NCBI GenBank assembly: GCA_003219945.1
Contig: QHQV01000249.1
Coordinates: 1 to 12,789 of the forward strand
Length of the DNA stretch: 12,789 bases
Origin: Verrucomicrobiota bacterium
GTDB taxonomy: Bacteria; Verrucomicrobiota; Verrucomicrobiia; Chthoniobacterales; UBA10450
Direction of reading: 5' to 3'
Under the pieces are notes generated by a model, which was given only the letters and a program-made list of their open reading frames with translations, did no database searches and was not told the DNA's origin. Positions 6,816-12,789 of the stretch are shown here, one piece after another; the first letter of the stretch is position 1, and every line of letters starts with the position of its first letter. The translations under genes and the position numbers were made by a program.

Positions 6816-7364
6816 TTAACTGGACCGGCATTGCTCGTACCACCTAAATCGCAGGCGCACTCCAATTGAGTAAACCAGATAGTAGCCTATCAACCCGGCA
6901 GCAACTGCCAGCGAAAGCTGCGTCCCGGAGGCGGTGATCAGCCAATGCTGATGGCCAGGAGCGCTGCTGCCGGGGTGCGTAGCGTGCCACCAGCCGTAAA
7001 CAACACGTGCGGCGATCGCGAATACAATGATGAAAGCGAGCCAGCGGCTCGGAGTATAGAAAAGTCCTTCGGGTCGGCTTTCCCAACGAGTCAGCGCCAA
7101 GCCGAGCAACCCGAGAATGCCTCCAACGCCCATTCCAATCAAGGAGAATCGAAACGCTGACCCGATCCAAAAGGAAAGAAGCAACGTGAACGAGATAAAG
7201 AAAACGGCGGAGAAGCTGGTCATGCATAGATTGAGGGTCGCGACCCAGCGTCGTGCTAGCCGGCGAGCAGTGCCAGCGCGGTAACGCAAAGCAAGCGAAA
7301 GCAAAACGACACCCAGCAAGGCGAGCAGGACAAAAAGCAGCAGCGCAAAAACGATGATCGGCAC
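6816..7364 (-). CDS. Five-helix integral membrane protein of unknown function
   Basis: 182 residues from a GTG at 7364. Hydrophobic segments lie at about 3-26, 45-69, 73-92, 107-125 and 148-169. Basic loops (ALRYRAGTARRLARRW at 26-40, and the C-terminal RLRFRWYEQCR) help orient it. The segment ESRPEGLFYTPSRWLAF before helix 4 and the VVYGWWHATHPG loop after it look like the distinctive family features. I do not recognise a named family. It lies 154 bases upstream of the acyltransferase on the same strand and diverges from the peptidoglycan-binding protein gene. No Shine-Dalgarno is visible; the pyrimidine-rich leader shares CTTTACTTCT with that of the acyltransferase. The spacing is too long to assert an operon. 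Confidence 0.75.
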   Translation of the reverse strand: MPIIVFALLLFVLLALLGVVLLSLALRYRAGTARRLARRWVATLNLCMTSFSAVFFISFTLLLSFWIGSAFRFSLIGMGVGGILGLLGLALTRWESRPEGLFYTPSRWLAFIIVFAIAARVVYGWWHATHPGSSAPGHQHWLITASGTQLSLAVAAGLIGYYLVYSIGVRLRFRWYEQCRSS

Positions 7365-7365
7365 G

Positions 7366-7432
7366 GCAGAAGTAAAGTAAGAACGAAGAAGGAAAAAGTA
7401 AGAAGGATTCGCCGCCAGTCAGAGACTGCTGC
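7366..7432. repeat. Purine tract followed by a small hairpin
   Basis: On the plus strand 7368-7408 is almost entirely A and G, with repeated AAAGTAAGAA-like words. It is followed by GCCGC and a perfect CAGTC-AGA-GACTG hairpin (7416-7428), then CTGCTAC. It lies in the divergent gap between the membrane protein and the peptidoglycan-binding protein. A CGCCGCC sequence next to the hairpin resembles the core of the dispersed repeats. Function unknown; it is the 5' leader of the minus-strand gene. Confidence 0.4.
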
Positions 7433-7521
7433 TACGAAGCGGTACTCACGGGAGTGATCCCTACCGTCACGGCAGTTTGGAGGAGCGAAGCCGGCGTGGC
7501 GTTCGATTAAATCATGTGGCG

Positions 7522-8412
7522 ATGCATTTTGTTGCTTTGGCGGTCACGATTGGGATTGCGTTCGCCGGATTAGTTTCGGCAGACGAGAATGCGGGCGCTG
7601 GCTGGGCAGAGGAGAACGTGCGCGTCGTGCAGATGAAATTGCACGAGGCCGGTTTGTACTTCGGTGATATCGACGGTGCGTACAGCAGCGAACTGGCTGC
7701 GGCGCTCGGTCGTTATCAGATTCGGAATCGGCTCCCGATTACCGGGCAGCTCGACACGGAGACGAGCAAGGCATTGGACGCTAAGCCGGCGGTGGCGACA
7801 ACGGCAGCAGATCGCACGCGGAGTTCCGAAACGTGGCGACGGTTGCGCATGAGCAACCAACAAACGCCTAACAATGCGCGAGAGACTTCGTCCTCTCGCA
7901 GCGCGGGAACACCGGGAAGCGGCGCCGAAATGCCGGCGCGGTCACCGCCCACGGCTACAACGCCACTCTTCTCGGGGAGCACAGAGCCGGCGTCAGCGCC
8001 GCCGGCTACAGCATCGGACACCGTTTCTTCGTCGCCAGGGTTCAGCACCGAACGCTTGCGCGATTATGTGGGTGCATTTGTGCTCGCCGGGCTGGATCCG
8101 CATGTCGGCTCGGAAACGGAGTTCTTTGCCGATCGCGTCCAGTATTACGATGAGGGCGTGATTGGCCGCGAAAAAATCCGTAAAGATTTAGAGCGTTACG
8201 CGGCGCGCTGGCCTGACCGGCGTTTTTGGCTGGACGGCGATATCACAGTGGATCCGCAGAACGGGAATCGCGTGCGGGTTACGTTTCCGCTCCGGTACGA
8301 ATTGCGCAACGGCGCCAAACATTCGTCCGGCAAGATCAGCAAAACGCTTGTTCTGAAACCAGCCGGCGACGATCTCCAAATTGTCGCAGTCAACGAACGC
8401 AAAGCCGGTTAG
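7522..8412 (+). CDS. Exported peptidoglycan-binding protein with C-terminal NTF2-like domain
   Basis: 296 residues from the ATG at 7522. A longer in-frame reading from a TTG at 7477 would place 15 charged residues before the signal peptide and is less likely. Residues 1-20 form a signal peptide (MHFVALAVTIGIAFAGLVSA) with a probable cut before DENAG. Residues about 29-84 match the peptidoglycan-binding domain 1 fold (Pfam PF01471): VRVVQMKLHEAGLYFGDIDG, then AAALGRYQIRNRLPITGQLD. A linker rich in Ser, Thr, Ala and Pro spans about 88-185. Residues about 188-296 look like an NTF2/SnoaL-like cone (LRDYVGAFVLAG, FADRVQYYDEGVIGREKIRK, VRVTFPLRYELRNG, then LVLKPAGDDLQIVAVNE). The protein is probably periplasmic and cell-wall associated, with the NTF2-like part binding a ligand or partner; no catalytic residues are evident. 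It is a single-gene unit ending in a terminator. Confidence 0.85.
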   Translation: MHFVALAVTIGIAFAGLVSADENAGAGWAEENVRVVQMKLHEAGLYFGDIDGAYSSELAAALGRYQIRNRLPITGQLDTETSKALDAKPAVATTAADRTRSSETWRRLRMSNQQTPNNARETSSSRSAGTPGSGAEMPARSPPTATTPLFSGSTEPASAPPATASDTVSSSPGFSTERLRDYVGAFVLAGLDPHVGSETEFFADRVQYYDEGVIGREKIRKDLERYAARWPDRRFWLDGDITVDPQNGNRVRVTFPLRYELRNGAKHSSGKISKTLVLKPAGDDLQIVAVNERKAG

Positions 8413-8428
8413 GGACGCGGCTTTTTTT
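8401..8428 (+). terminator. Rho-independent terminator overlapping the stop codon
   Basis: AAAGCCG (8401-8407) is perfectly complementary to CGGCTTT (8418-8424), with a 10-nt loop and a run of seven T (8422-8428). The TAG of the upstream gene (8410-8412) lies inside the loop, so the 5' arm encodes its last residues. Confidence 0.8.
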
Positions 8429-8435
8429 AACTTTT

Positions 8436-8623
8436 AATCAGGAACCAGGCATCCAGGAAAGCGATTTCCGACTTTCAATATTGGAATCGAACTCACATTG
8501 GAAGCCACGAAACTATGACCTCAAGTACTTCCTGATCTTTTCCTGTTTCCTAACTTCCTGGTTCAAATCTCCGAAAATTTCCGCTGAGAACTCGCCGCTG
8601 CGAAGGAGCTCTTGACGGTACAA
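8436..8623. repeat. Dispersed AGGAA/TTCCT repeat, copy B
   Basis: The left arm AATCAGGAACCAGG contains GAACCAGG (8442-8449), a perfect complement of CCTGGTTC (8557-8564) in the TTCCT-rich right arm. Then follow CAAATCTCCGAAAATTTCCG (8563-8582) and a CTGAGAACTCGCCGCTGCGA core, nearly identical to copy A (5441-5475) and copy C (10560-10582). The end GACGGTACAAGC resembles GACGCTACAGCC in copy C. It fills most of the gene-free stretch 8413-8719. The remaining 8624-8719 holds no feature I can identify beyond the 5' leader of the cyclase. Confidence 0.75.
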
Positions 8624-8719
8624 GCGTTCTCCTGGGTCGAACTCAGTCGCCGCCAATGCTCATACTTCGGCTTGCCTCGCGTGTGCGTGCGGGACATTCT
8701 TCGCGAAATTCCCCGTTGT

Positions 8720-10444
8720 ATGGCGTTCCGGCGAACCATCGCAGCAAAGATTTTCGGCCTAGCGATAATCTTATTGCTACTCACCATCGCGCTTGCTGGC
8801 TTCTTGCTGTATGAAGTAACGCGCACAAAACAGGATCTCACGGTTGTAGCGAACTTCGATGTGCCGCTTACCCAGTCTCTGGCGCGGCTGCACGAATTCG
8901 GGCTACGACGGCGCCTTGCGTTCGAACGTTGGTTCGGCGCCTTGAACGCTGCGGAGCCAAATCGCGAAATTGTTACTGAGGCGACTGAGAACTACGCGGT
9001 GTTCACTCGCAAACTGACGGATGAATTTTCAACTGCGCGACGCATCATAGACGCGTATCCACGGAACGCGCCAGGCAGTCACACACTCGCTGAAGTAGAG
9101 ACGCTGCTGGATCAAATTCAGCCTGCTTATAAAACCATCAATAATCGCCAGCAGGAGGTCCTCGACATGCAACGCGCGCGCCAACACGAAAAGGCCAATG
9201 CGCAGTTAAATCTGCTCAACGATCTTCAGGGCACCGTCCAAAGTCAACGTGAGTCAGTTAATTCGAAAATGGCGGCGTGGAGTGACTCTGCTACGAAGGC
9301 AACGGAGCAACGCGAGCGGCGTGTATTCTGGTTAACGATCGCCGCGACAACATCTACCGTATTGTTAGGCCTGGCTGTGGCGGCGCTTATCACAAACCGG
9401 CTTAGTAGACCCGTGCGGTCGCTGGCCAGCGCCATGCGCGATGTCCAGGGAGGCAATCTCAACATCGAATTGCCGGTCAGTTCTACTGATGAGGTGGGGC
9501 GATTGACCGATTCGTTTAATTTTTTCGTGAAAGAACTGCGTTCCAAGCAACGCTTGAAGCAGACGTTTGGCAAGTACATAGACCCGCGGATACTGGAGCA
9601 CGTGCTCGCGCAGCCTGACGCGGAGGCAGTAGCCAGCGGGCGACGCGAAATGACCGTGCTGTTCGCGGACCTCGTCGGGTTCACCGGCTTATCAGAACGC
9701 CTGACTCCGTTGCTCATGGTGACGTTGCTCAATCGACACTTCGGTTTGCAGGCTCTCGCGGTGCAGGAACACCATGGCGTCGTGGATAAATTCATCGGCG
9801 ATTCCGTTATGGCGTTCTGGGGTCAGCCGTTCGTCAAGCCAGAAGAACACGCCGTGCTGGCCTGTCGCGCTGCACAAGCGCAACTGGCCGCGCTCGACAC
9901 TCTGCGTCGAGAATTGCCGAACATCACGGGCTTGCGCCGAGATGCGCCTGTCATTGATTTGGGCATCGGCATTTGCACCGGAGAAGTCGTAGTCGGCAAC
10001 ATCGGTTCAGAGAACACACGCAGCTACACCGTCATTGGCGATACTGCGAACCTCGCCGCCCGATTGGAAACGGCCAATCGCGTCTACGGTACGCACGTCC
10101 TGGTCGCCGATAGTACCGCTCAGGCAGTGGCCTCGCACTTCGAAATGCGAGAGATCGACACCATTTTCGTCAAAGGCAAGATAGAAACCACGCGCGTGTT
10201 TGAATTGATGTCGGCAGCGGGACAACTATCTGCTGAATTAGCACGCTTGCGCGAACGCTACGACGCAGCCCGGCGAAGCTACCTCGCGCAAGGCTGGGAT
10301 GCGGCTGAGGCGGCTTTCGGTGAATGTCTGCAAATTCAGCCGACCGACGGACCGTCCCGTATTTTCCTTGAGCGCGTTCAAGCGTTGCGTCGAGATCCTC
10401 CCGGGAAGAATTGGAACGGTGTTTGGCAGCTCGTGGAGAAATAG
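8720..10444 (+). CDS. Membrane-bound HAMP-domain class III adenylate cyclase
   Basis: 574 residues from the ATG at 8720. A TTG at 8612 would add 36 residues but lies in the end of repeat copy B, so it is disfavoured. Helix 1 spans about 9-32, followed by a helical periplasmic sensor region of about 170 residues. Helix 2 spans about 202-224, then a HAMP linker to about 275 (RLSRPVRSLASAM, TDEVGRLTDSFN). The cyclase domain follows: D317 (LFADLVGFT) and D361 (KFIGDSVMAF) bind the metals. K357 and T437 (YTVIGDTAN) are the purine-selecting pair of class IIIb adenylate cyclases. N444 and R448 (NLAARLE) stabilise the transition state. All are present, so an active enzyme making cAMP is expected. The last ~70 residues (YLAQGWDAAEAAFGECLQIQ, ending GVWQLVEK) form a TPR-like tail common in this group. 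The gene stands alone with no Shine-Dalgarno; the stimulus sensed outside is unknown. Confidence 0.93.
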   Translation: MAFRRTIAAKIFGLAIILLLLTIALAGFLLYEVTRTKQDLTVVANFDVPLTQSLARLHEFGLRRRLAFERWFGALNAAEPNREIVTEATENYAVFTRKLTDEFSTARRIIDAYPRNAPGSHTLAEVETLLDQIQPAYKTINNRQQEVLDMQRARQHEKANAQLNLLNDLQGTVQSQRESVNSKMAAWSDSATKATEQRERRVFWLTIAATTSTVLLGLAVAALITNRLSRPVRSLASAMRDVQGGNLNIELPVSSTDEVGRLTDSFNFFVKELRSKQRLKQTFGKYIDPRILEHVLAQPDAEAVASGRREMTVLFADLVGFTGLSERLTPLLMVTLLNRHFGLQALAVQEHHGVVDKFIGDSVMAFWGQPFVKPEEHAVLACRAAQAQLAALDTLRRELPNITGLRRDAPVIDLGIGICTGEVVVGNIGSENTRSYTVIGDTANLAARLETANRVYGTHVLVADSTAQAVASHFEMREIDTIFVKGKIETTRVFELMSAAGQLSAELARLRERYDAARRSYLAQGWDAAEAAFGECLQIQPTDGPSRIFLERVQALRRDPPGKNWNGVWQLVEK

Positions 10445-10449
10445 AGAAT

Positions 10450-10604
10450 TATAGGGCTTTGTGAGACGCTAAGAATTTCTATCAGGAAAACCGGGAACAC
10501 AGGAATCGTTGTGGAGGCGTTGGTGTCAAAACCCCTGGCGTCTCGCAGAGACGCCCTACAATTTCCGCTAAGAACTCGCTGCGGCGAGGACGGTCTGACG
10601 CTAC
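10450..10604. repeat. Dispersed repeat copy C with embedded perfect hairpin
   Basis: TATAGGGC (10450-10457) and GCCCTACA (10553-10560) bound the element. Inside is a perfect 8-bp hairpin, GGCGTCTC (10537-10544), GCA loop, GAGACGCC (10548-10555). A second GAGACGC at 10463-10469 could compete for the GCGTCTC arm. ATCAGGAAAACCGGGAACAC at 10481-10500 matches the left arm of copies A and B. ATTTCCGCTAAGAACTCGCT (10561-10580) matches their core. It lies between the convergent cyclase and PRC-barrel genes and could end both transcripts, though no T-tract follows. Confidence 0.7.
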
Positions 10605-10607
10605 AGC

Positions 10608-11429
10608 CTATTTTCGAGATTGATCCTCCGGAACCGTTGTAACGGCTTCATCCGTGGTAATCGGCGTAGCTATCTCAGGCGCCGCTTCTTCGTCGGGTGC
10701 AGCGGCCCGAGTGTTTCCATCTGCTCGTGCAGTTTCAGTTTTAAGACGAGGCTCTGTGGGTGTTTCCGATCGAACTCGTGCTGGCGAGTCTGTTCGCCGC
10801 GTCCAAATGCTGGTTCTCGTCGATTCTGCCAAAGCCCGCTCTTCCCAAGGGTGCGAGTCGGCTTCATTGGTTACCGCCGTCGCCGCTTCACGGTCACTTT
10901 CCTGCACGCTCGGCTCTCCTTCGATTAGCGCGTCATCTGGTACGACGATCAGCTCCTTGCCTACGTGGAGATCGGCGTCGGCGCGTACATAACCGTGAAC
11001 CCGCGCGCGCTGCGGATTGAAGATGTTCTCCAGCTTGTTGCGGACGCCTTCACCGACAACAAAGCCGACAATTGTCCCATCTGCGCGATTAATGAGCATG
11101 TCATCGATTACGCCGAGCAGCCGTCCGCTTTGCGTCACCATTTTGTGACCGATGATGTCAGACATGCGCGGCAGGTTATCGAGCTCAGCTAATTCCTGCA
11201 TCGAAGATCCACGCACAGTCATCGCGTCAGGCCCGATCGAATGCACAGCGGCAGCGGGAATCATTCGCCGCTTTCCGCCACTGCCGACAATCGTTTCGCC
11301 ATGCACGACGATAAAGCCAGCTATGCGCTCGCCGTCACGTTGCACGATGATTTCCTTGATTTTCCCGAGCCGCTCCGCCGCTTCCATGTCGATGACAGAC
11401 CGTCCGAGTAATTGACTTCCTTTGATCAT
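10608..11429 (-). CDS. Double PRC-barrel domain protein with long charged tail
   Basis: 273 residues from an ATG at 11427-11429 with a good Shine-Dalgarno (GAGGT, four bases upstream). Two PRC-barrel repeats (Pfam PF05239 type) are visible. The first is at about 4-75 (SQLLGRSVIDMEAAERLGKI, IAGFIVV, then RMIPAAAVHSIGPDAM). The second is at about 90-168 (DIIGHKMVTQSGRLLGVIDD, IVGFVVG, and ELIVVPDDALI). Residues about 171-273 are low in hydrophobics and rich in Glu, Thr, Ala and Arg, hence probably disordered. PRC-barrels occur in photosynthetic reaction centres, RimM and many stress or envelope proteins as protein- or RNA-contact modules. It is the last gene of a three-gene operon, 12 nt after the previous stop. 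The partner is probably one of the two FVDEP proteins (inference). No signal peptide is visible, so a cytoplasmic location is likely. Confidence 0.85.
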   Translation of the reverse strand: MIKGSQLLGRSVIDMEAAERLGKIKEIIVQRDGERIAGFIVVHGETIVGSGGKRRMIPAAAVHSIGPDAMTVRGSSMQELAELDNLPRMSDIIGHKMVTQSGRLLGVIDDMLINRADGTIVGFVVGEGVRNKLENIFNPQRARVHGYVRADADLHVGKELIVVPDDALIEGEPSVQESDREAATAVTNEADSHPWEERALAESTRTSIWTRRTDSPARVRSETPTEPRLKTETARADGNTRAAAPDEEAAPEIATPITTDEAVTTVPEDQSRK

Positions 11430-11433
11430 TTCG

Positions 11434-11438
11434 ACCTC
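11434..11438 (-). promoter_or_regulatory. Ribosome binding site of the PRC-barrel gene
   Basis: Reads GAGGT on the minus strand, four bases before the ATG at 11429, within the 12-nt gap after the upstream stop. It is one of the few clear Shine-Dalgarno sequences here and settles the start. Confidence 0.7.
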
Positions 11439-11441
11439 ACG

Positions 11442-11858
11442 TCACACGCTAAGCAGCCGATCGAAGAACGCACGGTAACGCTGCAGCGCTACACGCAAAT
11501 CTTCTGTCGAAACATTATCGCCCCGACCCCACTGGCCTTCGAGCTTCGAACGCTCATCGGCAAAACTGCTGGCGAGGCGTTTGATGACGTCAGCCACAAG
11601 TGCGTCGCCCTGCTCGACTGCGCGACGGGGTTCGTCCACAAAAGCAGCCTGAATCTCTGTCCAACGATTGCGAAAATTCGTCGCTTCGTTTTCAGGAAAT
11701 AATGGCGTGGATTTATCGATGCCTGACTGTTTTCCTGTTGTTCCTTTACGCTGTTCCAAGTCCCTTACCACTTCTTTGGTGGAACTTGGTCCCTCGCTGC
11801 GGTTTTTGTCGCCGGCAATCTCGATCGCCGGTTGATCAGTTTTTGTTTCCATGTTCAT
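11442..11858 (-). CDS. Soluble FVDEP-type helical domain protein
   Basis: 138 residues from an ATG at 11858 (a second ATG at residue 3 is also usable). Its start overlaps the stop of the upstream gene as ATGA, so the two are translationally coupled. Residues 1-55 are polar and probably disordered. Residues about 56-137 are a helical domain that repeats the signatures of the upstream protein in the same order: FRNRWTEIQAAFVDEPRRAV (62-81), ADVIKRLASSFADER, VSTEDLRVALQRYRAFFDRL (116-135). The matching upstream blocks are FADSWKKAQTRFVDEPSQAA, ADILVKELM and ATTEDIRQAMVHYRSLFEEL. The proteins are therefore paralogues. This one lacks the membrane helix and the GYPVxDF insert. I recall similar uncharacterised proteins in other soil bacteria but know no function. 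Confidence 0.85.
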   Translation of the reverse strand: MNMETKTDQPAIEIAGDKNRSEGPSSTKEVVRDLEQRKGTTGKQSGIDKSTPLFPENEATNFRNRWTEIQAAFVDEPRRAVEQGDALVADVIKRLASSFADERSKLEGQWGRGDNVSTEDLRVALQRYRAFFDRLLSV

Positions 11859-12415
11859 CCCACTTTCTCGGTGTGTGTTGCTGGTTTTCCTGTCTGCAAT
11901 AATTCTTCGAAGAGCGAGCGATAATGGACCATGGCCTGCCGAATATCTTCTGTTGTCGCTTTGCCGGCGTTGTTGCGCATCGCAATCTCGCGCGCCGCGC
12001 GATAATTGCTTACGACCTCTGGGTGATCCACAGAAATATCTCCCGCCCGCTGCTCGAAATCTCCCACTGGATAACCACGGGTCTGCATCAGCTCCTTCAC
12101 CAAAATGTCCGCGTCAGCAGCCGCCTGCGACGGTTCGTCGACGAAGCGCGTCTGCGCTTTTTTCCAAGAGTCGGCAAAGCGCGCCTGCTCCTCGGGCGTG
12201 AGCGCGCGGATGTTCAGGCTACGAACGCGCTTCTCACGTGCGGCCAGTTCCGCCTCGGCTTTTCGTTCGTCTCCGAACTCGCCAACGGCGCGCTGGTACT
12301 CAGGCCCGAACTTTTGTTGCAATGCCGCCGAACGCCGACGTTGAAAGAAAAGCAACGCACCCACCGCGATCACCACGATGATGAGCACCAAAAGAAGTAT
12401 TGCCGTCGTATTCAC
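11855..12415 (-). CDS. Membrane-anchored FVDEP-type helical domain protein
   Basis: 186 residues from a GTG at 12415, chosen because the membrane helix begins immediately after it. The frame stays open to a TTG at 12493, which would add 26 residues rich in Arg and Gln, and that start cannot be excluded. Residues about 5-24 are a single hydrophobic helix (TTAILLLVLIIVVIAVGALL) followed by QRRR, so the bulk is probably outside if the start is right, or inside if the basic extension is used. A charged coiled-coil-like stretch (about 30-72) is followed by the helical domain: RFVDEP (90-95), GYPVGDFEQRAGDISVDHPE (114-133), ATTEDIRQAMVHYRSLFEEL (153-172). It is the first gene of the operon with the soluble paralogue and the PRC-barrel protein. 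The family is known to me only as uncharacterised. Confidence 0.82.
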   Translation of the reverse strand: MNTTAILLLVLIIVVIAVGALLFFQRRRSAALQQKFGPEYQRAVGEFGDERKAEAELAAREKRVRSLNIRALTPEEQARFADSWKKAQTRFVDEPSQAAADADILVKELMQTRGYPVGDFEQRAGDISVDHPEVVSNYRAAREIAMRNNAGKATTEDIRQAMVHYRSLFEELLQTGKPATHTEKVG

Positions 12416-12653
12416 CCGTTGTTGCTGGCGTTGTGATTTCCAGCGCCACCCTAAAAACGATTCGGAATTCGGCACGCGTCTGCGTTCATCCAATTATCTT
12501 CAGCATCCTGAAAAGAGCATTCAATGCTTGATCAATGCGATGGAGCAAGGTCAGCGGCCGCCGACACGGCGGGTAAACTTCACTTCGCGCCGAGTTGGTT
12601 CGTGTTGCAGTCAGTCTAAAAAAAGCGGCCGATCAGGTGGGTGTACCCGTAAA
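12416..12653. promoter_or_regulatory. Divergent intergenic region
   Basis: The spacer between the minus-strand operon start and the plus-strand gene at the window edge should hold both promoters. A minus-strand GATAAT lies in GAAGATAATTGG (about 12493-12504) but lacks a well-spaced -35. A small AGCAT/ATGCT hairpin lies around 12520-12533. GGGTGTACCC occurs near 12640-12649. Nothing here is strong enough to name as an operator. Confidence 0.3.
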
Positions 12654-12789
12654 ATGAAGCAGCATATTAACGCGAACAACATTCCAAACAACCATATCGA
12701 AAGGATCACTCTTACGAGCAATTCGAGCACGCGTATCGCACCGCTTACAGTTCGTACCTGAAAAATCCAGGCAAGAAATTCGGCGAAGT
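12654..12789 (+). CDS. Partial small stress-type protein, frame apparently interrupted
   Basis: From about 12671 to the window end one frame reads HSYEQFEHAYRTAYSSYLKN and then PGKKFGEV. This strongly resembles the start of a small uncharacterised protein of soil bacteria (typically 'YxxFxPAYRTGY...GKKFEEIE'), recalled from memory. That frame has a stop at 12668-12670 and no start codon after it. The only nearby ATG (12654) reads MKQHINANNIPNNHIER in another frame. The two frames join if one base is added between 12654 and 12716. For example, an extra A in the AAA at 12700-12702 would give HIEKDHSYEQFEHAYRT. So this is either a frameshifted gene or a single-base sequencing deletion. The 3' end is outside the window. 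It is divergent from the PRC-barrel operon. Confidence 0.5.

Noticed and set aside
7366..7410. Purine tract considered as a short tandem-repeat or CRISPR-like array
   Set aside because: The AAGTAAGAA words are irregularly spaced, with no constant repeat/spacer lengths.
7477..7521. TTG start adding 15 residues to the peptidoglycan-binding protein
   Set aside because: It would bury the signal peptide behind a charged extension. The GGAGGAG is part of the first codons, so it cannot serve that TTG.
8612..8719. TTG start adding 36 residues to the adenylate cyclase
   Set aside because: The TTG falls in the end of dispersed repeat copy B (similar to the end of copy C) and the added residues resemble nothing. 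The ATG at 8720 directly precedes the first membrane helix. Kept as an alternative because AAGGAG lies just upstream.
9244..9795. 183-codon minus-strand open frame inside the adenylate cyclase
   Set aside because: Antisense to the HAMP and catalytic region; composition is typical of a shadow frame.
11924..12436. 170-codon plus-strand open frame opposite the FVDEP membrane protein gene
   Set aside because: The minus-strand frame shows a membrane helix, a paralogous domain and operon coupling; the plus-strand translation has no domain character.

Overview
The window reads as chromosomal DNA from a moderately GC-rich Gram-negative soil bacterium. My best guess is Verrucomicrobiota, Chthoniobacterales/Udaeobacter-like. 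The basis is FlgO/TolB-TPR proteins that start with a 'FFGELKRRNVYKV' membrane anchor, a related adenylate-cyclase N-terminus, and dispersed AGGAA/TTCCT intergenic repeats. This is recognition from memory, not a database result. I see no rRNA, tRNA, CRISPR array, transposase or phage gene.

Layout. (1) 1-2805, minus strand: two tandem paralogous membrane-anchored FlgO/TolB-TPR proteins, the downstream one cut by the window edge. Upstream of them are a REP-like palindrome and a truncated class III cyclase N-terminus. (2) 2806-3727: a degraded-looking stretch with one small helical ORF (3048-3524) and a partial repeat copy. (3) 3728-5149, plus: a complete PLP-dependent group II decarboxylase. 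(4) 5150-5509: repeat-bearing spacer. (5) 5510-6661 and 6816-7364, minus: an acyltransferase-3 membrane enzyme and a five-helix membrane protein of unknown role. (6) 7522-8412, plus: an exported protein with a peptidoglycan-binding domain, a Ser/Thr/Pro/Ala linker and an NTF2-like domain. Its terminator overlaps its stop codon. (7) 8720-10444, plus: a two-helix HAMP adenylate cyclase with all key catalytic residues. (8) 12415-10608, minus: a compact three-gene operon. It encodes a membrane-anchored protein with a conserved FVDEP-type helical domain, a soluble paralogue overlapping it by ATGA, and a double PRC-barrel protein with a long charged tail. (9) The right edge carries the start of a divergent plus-strand gene whose frame appears broken.

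The content is mostly envelope and signalling genes: membrane-anchored TPR sensors, cAMP synthesis, cell-surface acylation, peptidoglycan binding and a probable stress-type PRC-barrel operon. The strongest candidate for an undescribed system is the FVDEP pair with PRC-barrel operon. The strongest non-coding signal is a dispersed repeat family present in three longer copies plus one fragment.
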